Part shown: positions 38,089 to 46,624 of the stretch, piece after piece
Numbering within the stretch: the stretch's first letter is position 1
How the letters are laid out: every line of letters begins with the position of its first letter
Assembly (NCBI GenBank): GCA_947258565.1
Contig: CAMYJB010000001.1
Location: 124,001 to 188,000 of the forward strand
DNA from: an uncultured Woeseiaceae bacterium
GTDB taxonomy: Bacteria; Pseudomonadota; Gammaproteobacteria; Steroidobacterales; Woeseiaceae
DNA length: 64,000 nucleotides
Reading direction: 5' to 3'
Position numbers and translations under genes: made by a program
Notes under the pieces: model-generated
The model's database searches: none
The model's input: only the letters and a program-made list of their open reading frames with translations
What the model was told of the DNA's origin: nothing

Positions 38089-38631
38089 ATGACACGATTT
38101 GCCATGGTGATCGATACGAAGACCTGCATCGGTTGCGGCGACTGCGTCGTTGCGTGCAAGACCGAGAACAGGGTGCCGGACGGCCTCAACAGGGACTGGA
38201 TAGTCGAGGCAACGCAGGGGAAGTATCCGCAGCTCACGACGGAGTTTCGCTCGGAGCGCTGCAACCACTGCTCCAATGCGACCTGCGTAACGCTGTGCCC
38301 GACCGGGGCAAGCCATCACTGGGCAGGCACGAACATCGTCCTCGTCGACCCCGACATGTGCACCGGCTGCAAAGCGTGTATCGCCGCTTGCCCTTATGAC
38401 GCGCGCCTCGTCATGCATCCGGACGGCTATATCGACAAGTGCACGTTCTGCCATCACCGCGTCGGGGAGGGCCTCGACCCGGCCTGTGTCTCGAGTTGCC
38501 CGACGCGCTGCATGCATTTCGGTTCGCTCGACGAGCCGAGCAGTGAGGTCAGCCGGTTGCTGAAGACTCGCGAATACAAGGTTCTGAGCCCGGAAACGGG
38601 CAATGAGCCGAATGTCTACTACCTGATCTGA
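38089..38631 (+). CDS. Four-cluster [4Fe-4S] electron-transfer subunit (PsrB/TtrB-like)
   Basis: A 180-residue ferredoxin-like subunit with 16 clustered cysteines: CIGCGDCVVAC, CNHCSNATCVTLCP, CTGCKACIAACP and CTFCHHR...CVSSCPTRC, enough for four [4Fe-4S] clusters. This is the standard electron-transfer partner of a Tat-exported molybdoenzyme and has no signal of its own, so it should be co-exported with the catalytic subunit. It lies 11 bp after it and 12 bp before the NrfD gene. Confidence 0.92.
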   Translation: MTRFAMVIDTKTCIGCGDCVVACKTENRVPDGLNRDWIVEATQGKYPQLTTEFRSERCNHCSNATCVTLCPTGASHHWAGTNIVLVDPDMCTGCKACIAACPYDARLVMHPDGYIDKCTFCHHRVGEGLDPACVSSCPTRCMHFGSLDEPSSEVSRLLKTREYKVLSPETGNEPNVYYLI

Positions 38632-38643
38632 GGTCCGCGGAAG

Positions 38644-39642
38644 ATGAAGGAAGAATTGTTTGTCACCGCACGCAGTAACGCACTCATCGACCCGAGCCTG
38701 CACATATGGACCTGGGAAGTCGCGATGTACCTGTTCCTCGGCGGCCTCACCGCCGGCATCATGGTGTTCGCCGCAACCATAGCGTTGCTGAAGAAGGACG
38801 AGGAGGCGCCGTTCGCTGCCACGAAGCTGGCCCTGCTGGCTCCTGTCGTGCTGTCTCTCGGCATGACGACCCTGTTCCTGGATCTCGAGCACAAGCTGTA
38901 CGTGTTTCGGTTCTATACCTCGTTCCAGGTGCTGTCCCCCATGTCCTGGGGCGCGTGGATACTGATTGTCATTTACCCGGTCTCGATCCTGCAGATCCTG
39001 TCCACCCTGCGCAGCGGCTATCCGCAGGCTTCGCCGTATGTGGATCGTTTCGCAATTGGCAGGCAGGTGCTCGACTGGTGCGAGGCGAATCGCCGCCAGA
39101 TCGCGATGACGGCCATCCCGTTCGGCATCGCGCTGGGCATTTACACCGGTATCCTGTTGAGCGCTTTCAGCGCGCGGCCGTTCTGGAACTCCGGCGTACT
39201 CGGACCGCTGTTCCTGGTCTCCGGGCTGTCGACCGCGGCCGCGCTCGTGGCGCTCGTCGCGAGAAAACACAGCGAGAAGGTTCTGTTCACCCGGTTCGAC
39301 CTGGGACTGATCGCTGCCGAAGTGGCGCTCGTGGCACTCTTTATCATCAATCTCGCCAGCGGCACCGAGCAGCAGCTGACTGCACTGGACAGCATTATGG
39401 GCGGCCCCTATGCGCTGGTATTCTGGGTGCTGTTCGTCGGGGTCGGATTGCTGATACCGCTGGTACTCGAGCTCCTGGAGATTCGTGGTCTTGCACGCCG
39501 CGTAGCTATCGTCGCGCCGGTGCTCGTGCTGCTGGGAGGATACGTACTGCGCCAGGTGTTGATCGACATTGGCCAGGAGAGTAACTGGACGAAGTATGAT
39601 ACCCAGTATAATGCGGAGCTGCTGCAGCGGCTGCGCGATTGA
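38644..39642 (+). CDS. NrfD/PsrC-family membrane quinone-interacting subunit
   Basis: Integral membrane protein of 332 residues with eight to nine hydrophobic segments. NrfD-family features are seen: HIWTWEVAMYLFLGGLTAG near the N-terminus (quoted as WEVAMYLFLGGLTAG), FLDLEHKLYVFRFY and FQVLSPMSWGAW. Such subunits anchor the molybdoenzyme to the periplasmic face and exchange electrons with the quinone pool. Together with the two upstream genes it completes a PsrABC/TtrABC-type respiratory complex. Confidence 0.92.
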   Translation: MKEELFVTARSNALIDPSLHIWTWEVAMYLFLGGLTAGIMVFAATIALLKKDEEAPFAATKLALLAPVVLSLGMTTLFLDLEHKLYVFRFYTSFQVLSPMSWGAWILIVIYPVSILQILSTLRSGYPQASPYVDRFAIGRQVLDWCEANRRQIAMTAIPFGIALGIYTGILLSAFSARPFWNSGVLGPLFLVSGLSTAAALVALVARKHSEKVLFTRFDLGLIAAEVALVALFIINLASGTEQQLTALDSIMGGPYALVFWVLFVGVGLLIPLVLELLEIRGLARRVAIVAPVLVLLGGYVLRQVLIDIGQESNWTKYDTQYNAELLQRLRD

Positions 39643-39682
39643 GCGGCCGTCGAATTAATCAAACACAACGGACGAGAGGCAA

Positions 39683-40315
39683 ATGGCGCTACGACTGAAT
39701 TCGATCCTGCTGTTCCCGGTTGCGGCTATAGTCGCTGCATGCGGACAGGCACCCGAGCCTGGCACCGGGGTATCTTTTACGGATGTCGCGCAGTCCGCGG
39801 CTCGCCAGGAGGACCGTGTCAGCGTCGAACAGCTGGCCGAATGGCTGATCGAGGAACGCAAGGACTTCGTGCTGATCGACGTGCGTTCGCAGGAGGAGTA
39901 CATGAAGGGCAAGATCCACGAGGCCCGCAACGTACCTCTGGCCGAACTCGTCAGCGAAGAAACCATGGCCGGCCTCCCGGCCGACAGGAAGGTCGTCGTC
40001 TATTCCAATGGGTCCGAGAACGCGGCCAAGGCATCCACGATGCTGCGACTCGCAGGCCTCGACGCGCATCTCGTTACCGGCGGCTACAAGGCCTGGCATG
40101 AGCGCATACTCAATCCCGACATACCGGCCGAGGAACTGGACGGCGAGAGCCCGCAGGTGTCTGCCCAGCGTGCTTACAGCTGCTACTTTGTCGGCGAGCG
40201 CGGCGCAGCGGCTGCGGAACGCGGCGAAAAGAAACCGTTCGAGCCGCCGGTATTCACCGCGGAAGAGGACGAGGAGCTGCCGGAGTTGCCGCCTGTCGGC
40301 GAAGAATCCTGCTAG
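39683..40315 (+). CDS. Rhodanese-fold lipoprotein lacking the catalytic cysteine
   Basis: A 210-residue lipoprotein: signal with lipid Cys20 (AIVAACG) and a single rhodanese domain at about residues 45-140 (FVLIDVRSQEEYMKGKI ... HLVTGGYKAWHE). The active-site loop, normally CxxGxRS, reads SNGSEN (108-113): the persulfide-forming Cys is Ser108 and the Arg is absent. After the domain come Cys167 (AYSCYF) and an acidic, Pro-rich tail ending with Cys210. It is last in the sulfur operon, 40 bp after the NrfD gene. It may bind rather than transfer sulfur, or use the tail cysteines. Confidence 0.85.
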   Translation: MALRLNSILLFPVAAIVAACGQAPEPGTGVSFTDVAQSAARQEDRVSVEQLAEWLIEERKDFVLIDVRSQEEYMKGKIHEARNVPLAELVSEETMAGLPADRKVVVYSNGSENAAKASTMLRLAGLDAHLVTGGYKAWHERILNPDIPAEELDGESPQVSAQRAYSCYFVGERGAAAAERGEKKPFEPPVFTAEEDEELPELPPVGEESC

Positions 40316-40341
40316 TCGCCTGAACCATCTTCAAACAGTAG

Positions 40342-41985
40342 CTAATCGACGGCAGGGATATTCGCGTCGATATCGGCGTCGAGGATCGCTTTCATTTCGG
40401 ATGCGTTGAAGGGTCGCTGACCCGGCACGGGCGTTGCTCCACCCAGGGCGTTGTCGGCGTTCGTCCAGGCATCGGCCGGCAGGCCGTCCTGCAGCAGAAC
40501 GTGTCGGGGGGTGAACGAAAACCCGTCTCCGTCACTGACGATGTCGCCTGTGCCCAGGCCGAGCGCCTTGCTCGAGCGATGGCAGGATTCGCAGGATCTC
40601 GAGTTGCCCGTGGTGTGCGGCGAGAGCGGCGCAAACCGCCGCACGAATCTGGCCGTGTCCCAGGCCGGGTGTGCGACCGTCATGATCATTCCCGGTACGA
40701 AGGGCTCGATCTCGTTGTTGTCGTTGACGCCGAGCGCGGGCGGCACGTTGTCTGCGTGCCAGAACCTGTCGGTCCAGCGCCCGGGCGTGAGGGATTTGTC
40801 GATGTGATCCCATTGCTCGCCGCCCGGATCGAACGCCATGTGGCAGCCATAGCATTGCGGCGCCCACTGGCTGTGACACGCGGCGCAGCTTAGCCGTTCG
40901 TGCGAATGATCTCGGGCATGCCGCCCGGGCGGCGGCACCGGGATTCGCAGCACGTGACCCGTATTCTTCGCGTGCAGCCATGCGCCATCATCGCGCAATT
41001 CGATGTTCCACAACGGTGTCCCGTGCTTCTCAGTTGCGAGGAAACGGGTATCGGCATTCGCGGCGAACGGCACGTGTTTCTTCATGCCCGCGAGCCCGGG
41101 CGGCCAGTCCCGCATGGAAATCCGCGGGCCGTCATTGCCGTGACAGTCGCTGCAGGCAATGTCGACTGCCTGTCGCTGGTGACTCGCGTCGCCGGCATCC
41201 GCCATCAGCCCGACGCTGGTATGGCAGTCGACGCAGCTCATGCCGGCGAGGTTGTGAACATCGGGCGGCAATCGTTCGACAGGACGGCCGTCTGCGAGAC
41301 GCAACTCAGGACGTTCGCCTGCGTTGGCCGGGGGCACGGTTTCCGCCAGACCCGCGTAACTGAGCGAGATTCGGCCGGAGCGGGAGTGGCAGCCGAAGCA
41401 ACGGCCGTCTTCCACGCGGGTCGTCAATGCCGGGTGAGCATCGTCCGGATAGTCGTTGATGTGGCAGGCGAGGCAACCGCCACCCCGGTCGCGCGTCACG
41501 TCCAGCGCATGATTCCGTTTCGGCTGGCCGAGGTGGCAGCTCGCACACTGCTTGCGCAACATCGAATCGGCAACGCTGTTTCCAAGCGACTGGAAATTCG
41601 CCTGCCTTGCGGCGCCCGATTCATCACCGAGAACGGCTCGCGTCTTCTGAACGATGCCGTGGCCCGTCTGCATCAGGTTGCCCGCGACACCCCTCACGCG
41701 ATCGGAGTGACAGTCGCCGCAGGCGCGTCCCGCCGTCGCGAGGTTGCCAGGGAATGCAATCAGGCCGTCGTGCGCTCCGGCCTCGGTCGATGACGAAGGG
41801 TTACCTGCGTGACAGGCGACACAGTTATCCGGGGCAAACGCATGCGCCGCGCCGAATCCGCTTTGCTCTGCAGCATGGCACTGCACGCAGCCGTTGACGC
41901 TCGCCGCCGGATCGCCGCCATCCGCTTGCCCGGGCGGCGTCAATGCGAGGAACAGGCCGAGTACGAGCGGTAAGCGACACAGCAT
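40342..41985 (-). CDS. Undecahaem c-type cytochrome
   Basis: A 547-residue secreted protein with a signal peptide (about residues 1-21) and eleven CxxCH haem c motifs: CVQCH (33-37), CVACH, CGDCH, CASCH, CLACH, CFGCH, CVDCH, CSDCH, CAACH, CYGCH and CESCH. Many additional His residues could serve as distal ligands. I do not recognise a named family; it is not an NrfA or Hao pattern, and I see no CX15CH. It is convergent with the sulfur operon (26 bp between stops) and diverges from the S9 peptidase. An electron-carrying role between the molybdoenzyme complex and another acceptor is possible. Confidence 0.92.
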   Translation of the reverse strand: MLCRLPLVLGLFLALTPPGQADGGDPAASVNGCVQCHAAEQSGFGAAHAFAPDNCVACHAGNPSSSTEAGAHDGLIAFPGNLATAGRACGDCHSDRVRGVAGNLMQTGHGIVQKTRAVLGDESGAARQANFQSLGNSVADSMLRKQCASCHLGQPKRNHALDVTRDRGGGCLACHINDYPDDAHPALTTRVEDGRCFGCHSRSGRISLSYAGLAETVPPANAGERPELRLADGRPVERLPPDVHNLAGMSCVDCHTSVGLMADAGDASHQRQAVDIACSDCHGNDGPRISMRDWPPGLAGMKKHVPFAANADTRFLATEKHGTPLWNIELRDDGAWLHAKNTGHVLRIPVPPPGRHARDHSHERLSCAACHSQWAPQCYGCHMAFDPGGEQWDHIDKSLTPGRWTDRFWHADNVPPALGVNDNNEIEPFVPGMIMTVAHPAWDTARFVRRFAPLSPHTTGNSRSCESCHRSSKALGLGTGDIVSDGDGFSFTPRHVLLQDGLPADAWTNADNALGGATPVPGQRPFNASEMKAILDADIDANIPAVD

Positions 41986-42089
41986 AGGCGGATTACTTTA
42001 GCAGAGCGGTGTCCCCGGGGTTCGTGTGTGCTGTCGTTGATCCCTCTGGTAAGGTTGCCGCTGCAACAATTTTGACCGGAGTCCCAAGA

Positions 42090-44129
42090 ATGAAAAGAAT
42101 CGTCCTGTCCTGCCTGGTTATGAGCCTGTCGTTCGCAGTCAATGCAGAGGAAACGCGGCGCCTGAGCGCGGAGGTCCTGTGGGAACTTTCACGTCTCGCA
42201 CCGCCGGTGATCTCGCCGGATGGCAGGCACATCGTGGTTGCTGCTACGACCTATCCCGAGGATGACGACCCCGAACAGAGCTTTAATCCGGAGACGCGTC
42301 TCTGGTTGCTGTCGACACGGTCGGGCAGCGAGCAACGGCCTTTGACGGCCGAAGGTACGCAAGCGAGCGAGCCTGTGTTTTCCCCCGACGGTTCACGCCT
42401 CGCGTTCGTCGGCAAGCGCGATGACGACGACACCGGGCAGGTCTACGTGTTGCCGATGGACAAGCCGGGCGAGGCCGTGAAATTGACGGACGTTCCCACC
42501 GGCGTCTCGGCGCTCAAGTGGACAGGAGAGCACATCTATTTCGTCTCGAATGTCTGGCCTGACAAGACCTTCGAGGCGATGGCGGAGGAGATCGAGGCCG
42601 AGGAGGACAGCAAGCTATCCGCGAAAACCTGGAACGCGATGCCTTATTCCCACTGGGATCACTGGCTCGACGAGGAACGGCAGAATCACCTGTTCCGGAT
42701 CCCGGCGGCCGGTGGCGAGATCGAAGCATTGACGTTGGGCACGGATTTGCAGTTGCCGCGCACCGACGCCGGCACCGGCGAATACGATGTGTCGCCGGAC
42801 GGCAAGCTGCTGGCATTCGTCGCCAACAGCCGCACAGAGGGCGTGTACCCGGACTACGACGTGTTTCTCATGGAGATTGGTTCGAAGGAAGCCGAGAACA
42901 TCACGGAGGAAAACGAGGCGCCGGACGGTCAGCCGATGTTTGCACCGGACGGCAAGACCCTCGCATACACACGTCAGGCCATTGCGGGATTCTACGGGGA
43001 CCAGGTGAAGCTCCTGATTCGCAAGTTGCGCTCGGGCAAGACGGATCTTCTGCATGAGACCTGGGACCGTTCGGTATCCGGGCTCGTGTGGGCGCCGGAC
43101 GCGAAGGGCTTCTATGGCGCCATAGACGATGCCGGCAGCCGCCGCGTGCATTACCTGCCGCTCGACGGGGCCCCTGAGCGACTCACAGACGCCACCAACT
43201 TCGATGGCCTGAGCATCGCCGACGACGGCACCCTCGTCGCACGCAACCAGAGCGCAGTGTATCCACCGCGGGTGGTTCTTGTGTCGAAAGACGGCAAGGA
43301 CGTGCGGCGCCTCGACCGATTCAATGACGAGATACTCGCCGACGTCGACATGGGAACCTACGAGTCGGTTACCTATACGGGCGCGGACGGAGACGAGATC
43401 CAGATGTGGGTGCATTATCCGCCCGGGTTCGATTCGCGCAAGCAGTACCCGTTGTTGCTTGCGATCCACGGCGGGCCGCACGGCGCCATCACCGACGTGT
43501 TCCATTTTCGCTGGAACACCCCGACCTTCGCATCCTGGGGGTACGTTGTTGCCTGGCCGAATTTCCACGGCTCGTCGGGGTTCGGTCAGGATTTCACCGA
43601 TTCCATCAACCCGGACTGGCTGACGAAACCGTATGCCGACGTCATCGCGGCAACGGAATGGTTCGCCGACAAGCCCTGGATCGACTCGGAGCGCATGGTT
43701 GCCGGTGGTGGCAGTTATGGCGGTTACCTCTCCTCGGTGTTGCTCGGTAAGGAGCATCCTTTCAAAGCCCTGGTCATACACGCGGCGGTCTACGACATGT
43801 ATGCACAGACCTCAGCCGACTTCGCAGTTCACGATCAGCGCTTCGGCCCGTACTGGGAGAACCCGGACATCTATGCCGAAATCTCGCCACACATGTACGC
43901 GGCCGGGTTCGACACGCCGAGCCTCGTTATCCACGGGCAGAACGACCTGCGTGTCCCGGTGGGCCAGGCGTTTTCACTGTTCCGGGCGCTGCAGCGCAAT
44001 GGTGTCGAATCGCGACTCGTGTACTACCCGGACGAGAATCACTGGATCCTGACGCGGGAGAACTCGGTGCACTGGTATGGCGAGTTCAGGGACTGGATAA
44101 CGCGCTTTGCGGCGCCCGGACCCCGGTAA
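42090..44129 (+). CDS. S9-family prolyl oligopeptidase-type peptidase
   Basis: Secreted peptidase of 679 residues. A signal peptide (KRIVLSCLVMSLSFAVNA) is followed by a WD40-like beta-propeller (about residues 30-410) and an alpha/beta-hydrolase domain: nucleophile in GGGSYGGYLSS, Asp in VIHGQNDLRVP and His in PDENHWIL. This is the dipeptidyl-peptidase IV/acylaminoacyl-peptidase group. The ATG at 42090 gives the signal peptide and is chosen over an in-frame GTG at 42009. Confidence 0.92.
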   Translation: MKRIVLSCLVMSLSFAVNAEETRRLSAEVLWELSRLAPPVISPDGRHIVVAATTYPEDDDPEQSFNPETRLWLLSTRSGSEQRPLTAEGTQASEPVFSPDGSRLAFVGKRDDDDTGQVYVLPMDKPGEAVKLTDVPTGVSALKWTGEHIYFVSNVWPDKTFEAMAEEIEAEEDSKLSAKTWNAMPYSHWDHWLDEERQNHLFRIPAAGGEIEALTLGTDLQLPRTDAGTGEYDVSPDGKLLAFVANSRTEGVYPDYDVFLMEIGSKEAENITEENEAPDGQPMFAPDGKTLAYTRQAIAGFYGDQVKLLIRKLRSGKTDLLHETWDRSVSGLVWAPDAKGFYGAIDDAGSRRVHYLPLDGAPERLTDATNFDGLSIADDGTLVARNQSAVYPPRVVLVSKDGKDVRRLDRFNDEILADVDMGTYESVTYTGADGDEIQMWVHYPPGFDSRKQYPLLLAIHGGPHGAITDVFHFRWNTPTFASWGYVVAWPNFHGSSGFGQDFTDSINPDWLTKPYADVIAATEWFADKPWIDSERMVAGGGSYGGYLSSVLLGKEHPFKALVIHAAVYDMYAQTSADFAVHDQRFGPYWENPDIYAEISPHMYAAGFDTPSLVIHGQNDLRVPVGQAFSLFRALQRNGVESRLVYYPDENHWILTRENSVHWYGEFRDWITRFAAPGPR

Positions 44130-44186
44130 TTGGAATTTGCCCGGTAGTCCGGTGTCCAATCAGGCATTCGCCGGGCGGGGGATCGC

Positions 44187-45812
44187 ATGTCTGACAAGCA
44201 ACCTGCAATGGCGCGAAGGGATTTTCTCGCCGCCATTGGCAAGGCCGTTGGGGGCTCCGCCATGTTGCGGGCAATGGCGGCGATGGGCATCGGCACTTCG
44301 ATCTCGGCTTGTGGTTCTTCGTCGGCAGCGTCCGCCCCGGGCGCGACGTCTCCGCCAGCGCCGCGTGTAGACTCGCCGCGCCCCGGCGACTGGCCGGCGA
44401 ACGTCGGTGCCGGCAAGACAGTCGTGATTCTCGGCGCAGGCATCACCGGGATGACTGCGGCACTGGAGATGACCCGGCTGGGTTATGCGTGCACGCTTCT
44501 CGAGGCACGGTCGTCTGCCGGCGGCCGGGTATTGACGCTCCGCGCCGGTGACGTTGTGAACGAGACCGATTCGTCACAAACCTGTCAGTTCGATATCGAC
44601 GAAGAACTGTATTTCAACGCCGGGCCGTCGCGTATCGCGCAGCACCATGAATTCCTGCTCGGCTACTGCCGCGAGTTCGGGGTGAAGCTCGAGCCGTTTA
44701 CGAACGATAACCGCGGCGCCTGGTTGCATTCACCAGGCGCTTTCGGCGGACAGCCGCAGATCGCGCGACAACTGCTCGCCGATACGCGCGGCGGCATCGC
44801 TGAATTGCTGTCCACGGCGATAAATCAGGACGCACTCGACCAGGCGCTCACTGAGACGGACAAGGCCAATATCCTCGCGATGCTGCGGCAATTCGGCGAC
44901 CTCGACATCAACTACATCTATGACGGTACGCCGCGTGGCGGATTTCCGGGTCAGGGAAACGCAGGTAGCCGCCAGCGAGGTGAGCTGCTGCCGCCAAGGC
45001 AGCTACAGGAGCTGGTCACGGAGTTTTTCTGGGAACTCCGTTTGTCTTTTTCCCAGGGCTTCGATCAGCAGCCCGCGATGCTGCAACCTGCAGGCGGAAT
45101 GGACAGGATCGCTCGTGCGTTCGAGTCACGAGTCGTCGACGACATCGTATTCGAGGCCACGGTCACGGAAATCCGAAAGACGTCCGGCGGCACCCGTGTC
45201 GTCTTCAACGACCTGTCGGGGACACCTGCGACGATCGAGGCCGACTACTGCATGGTCACCGTTCCCGCGCCCGCACTTGCGGGCATCGACAATGATTTCT
45301 CTGCAGCCCATCAGGCAGAGATCGAGGGTTTTCAGTATTCATCGGCCGTGCGCGTGGCATTCCAGGCGCCACGATTCTGGGAGCAGGAACACAACATCTA
45401 TGGCGGCATCACCTGGACCGACCAGGACATCACTCAGATCTGGTATCCCAACCACGGATTCCAGAATCCAAACGGCATAATCGTTGGCGCCTATATTTTC
45501 GACGGCGCAGCCGGCGGCAGGTTTACCGACATGGCACCGGTGGCACGCATCGACGCGACGCGCGCACAGGCAGCAAACGTGCATCCGCAATTCCGGGACC
45601 AGGCAACGCATGGCATCAGCGTGGCCTGGAATAAAATGCCTTTTCAACGTGGTGGCTGGGGAACGTCAATTCCGTTGGCACTGCTGAGCGCGGACGACAA
45701 TATCTTCTTTGCGGGCGAACACCTCAGTATCCTCCAGGGCTGGCAGGAAGGCGCAATACTGTCGGCGTACCTGGCTATCGATCAGATCGTAAACCGCGAT
45801 CTCGGTGCCTGA
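44187..45812 (+). CDS. Flavin-containing amine oxidase family protein, Tat-exported
   Basis: FAD-dependent oxidoreductase of 541 residues. The N-terminus has a Tat motif (ARRDFLAAIGK) and a SxCG site (ISACGSS) that could make it a lipoprotein. The Rossmann motif VVILGAGITGMTAALE and the EARSSAGGRV motif define the amine oxidase/phytoene desaturase fold; FFAGEHLS near the C-terminus completes the FAD site. Substrates in this family include amines, amino acids and others, so specificity is open. It starts 57 bp after the S9 peptidase and may be co-transcribed. Confidence 0.88.
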   Translation: MSDKQPAMARRDFLAAIGKAVGGSAMLRAMAAMGIGTSISACGSSSAASAPGATSPPAPRVDSPRPGDWPANVGAGKTVVILGAGITGMTAALEMTRLGYACTLLEARSSAGGRVLTLRAGDVVNETDSSQTCQFDIDEELYFNAGPSRIAQHHEFLLGYCREFGVKLEPFTNDNRGAWLHSPGAFGGQPQIARQLLADTRGGIAELLSTAINQDALDQALTETDKANILAMLRQFGDLDINYIYDGTPRGGFPGQGNAGSRQRGELLPPRQLQELVTEFFWELRLSFSQGFDQQPAMLQPAGGMDRIARAFESRVVDDIVFEATVTEIRKTSGGTRVVFNDLSGTPATIEADYCMVTVPAPALAGIDNDFSAAHQAEIEGFQYSSAVRVAFQAPRFWEQEHNIYGGITWTDQDITQIWYPNHGFQNPNGIIVGAYIFDGAAGGRFTDMAPVARIDATRAQAANVHPQFRDQATHGISVAWNKMPFQRGGWGTSIPLALLSADDNIFFAGEHLSILQGWQEGAILSAYLAIDQIVNRDLGA

Positions 45813-45899
45813 CTCTCGGATCCCTGGCGCGCGCCGGTCGCCTGGAGTGGTGTTGAGCGGCGGGATCGCGGGCGTCGCCCGATGAATGAGCTTTGGTGT

Positions 45900-46598
45900 C
45901 TATGCGGGCGGTGAGAAGTACAGCTGCGTGACTAACGCGATATGTGCCATTGAGTGCGCGATGATCACGACCCAGAGATTGCGGCCGCAAAGCAGGTAAG
46001 CGAAACCCCAGACGGCACCCATGATGGAGGTGAGTAAGATGCCCCCGAGCCCCCATTGGAAGTGCACGGACCCGAATATGAGCGCCTGGGCAAGAACCGC
46101 GAGGACGGCGGCGCCTCTCGCGCTGCCAAAGACAGTCGCCAGCCGCTCGATCAGGAAACCGCGGTACAGGATCTCCTCGGGAATGGCTGCCGTAAGCGGT
46201 AATGCGACCGCAAGCGCCAGCGCGGCGGCAAGGTTCCCCCGGACGCCGTCATAGCGGGACATATCCGGCTGCGGCAAGTCGAAAAACGGCGCGACGATCA
46301 GCGGCGCAAAGTTCTGCGCAACGACGAAGACCACCAGGATTCCGACCGCCCAGACGGGAACGGTTGCCCAGCGGTGCGGGCGCCGCAAGCCGATATCCGC
46401 CAGCGTGCCGCCGCGTCCCAGAGTCATCGCCACGGCTGCCGCGGCGCCGGCGAGGACCGCCATCACACCGCGTGCCTCTGCGCCCCACGGCAGATGGTCC
46501 GCGACCGCGAGCTCGCCGCGGAAGGCGAGGATCGAAACGACCACGACGACTGCGATATCAGCCAGGCTGGCGCTCGATGATCTGTTGCCAATAACCAT
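45900..46598 (-). CDS. CPBP-family intramembrane glutamic endopeptidase
   Basis: Membrane protein of 232 residues with about seven hydrophobic segments. The CAAX-protease/bacteriocin-processing motifs are present: EEILYRGFLIERL (motif 1), FGSVHFQWG (motif 2) and HSMAHIAL (motif 4). Bacterial homologues often process peptides or give immunity, but substrate is unknown. The start codon overlaps an operator-like dyad shared with the divergent TetR gene 27 bp away, suggesting that TetR controls it. Confidence 0.87.
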   Translation of the reverse strand: MVIGNRSSSASLADIAVVVVVSILAFRGELAVADHLPWGAEARGVMAVLAGAAAAVAMTLGRGGTLADIGLRRPHRWATVPVWAVGILVVFVVAQNFAPLIVAPFFDLPQPDMSRYDGVRGNLAAALALAVALPLTAAIPEEILYRGFLIERLATVFGSARGAAVLAVLAQALIFGSVHFQWGLGGILLTSIMGAVWGFAYLLCGRNLWVVIIAHSMAHIALVTQLYFSPPA

Positions 46599-46617
46599 GT
46601 TATTTAATACAATAACA
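46598..46617. promoter_or_regulatory. TetR-type operator dyad
   Basis: A perfect inverted repeat, TGTTATT-N6-AATAACA, lies between the divergent CPBP and TetR start codons, overlapping the CPBP ATG and ending 7 bases before the TetR ATG. The block is AT-rich in GC-rich DNA. Position and symmetry fit a TetR operator controlling both genes. Confidence 0.65.
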
Positions 46618-46624
46618 ATGTTAT

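Noticed and set aside
38083-39270. 395-codon frame antisense to the ferredoxin and NrfD genes
   Set aside because: Explained by the two real genes on the plus strand.
39683-40315. Active thiosulfate sulfurtransferase
   Set aside because: The catalytic Cys position is Ser108 and the loop Arg is missing, so a normal rhodanese activity call would be wrong.
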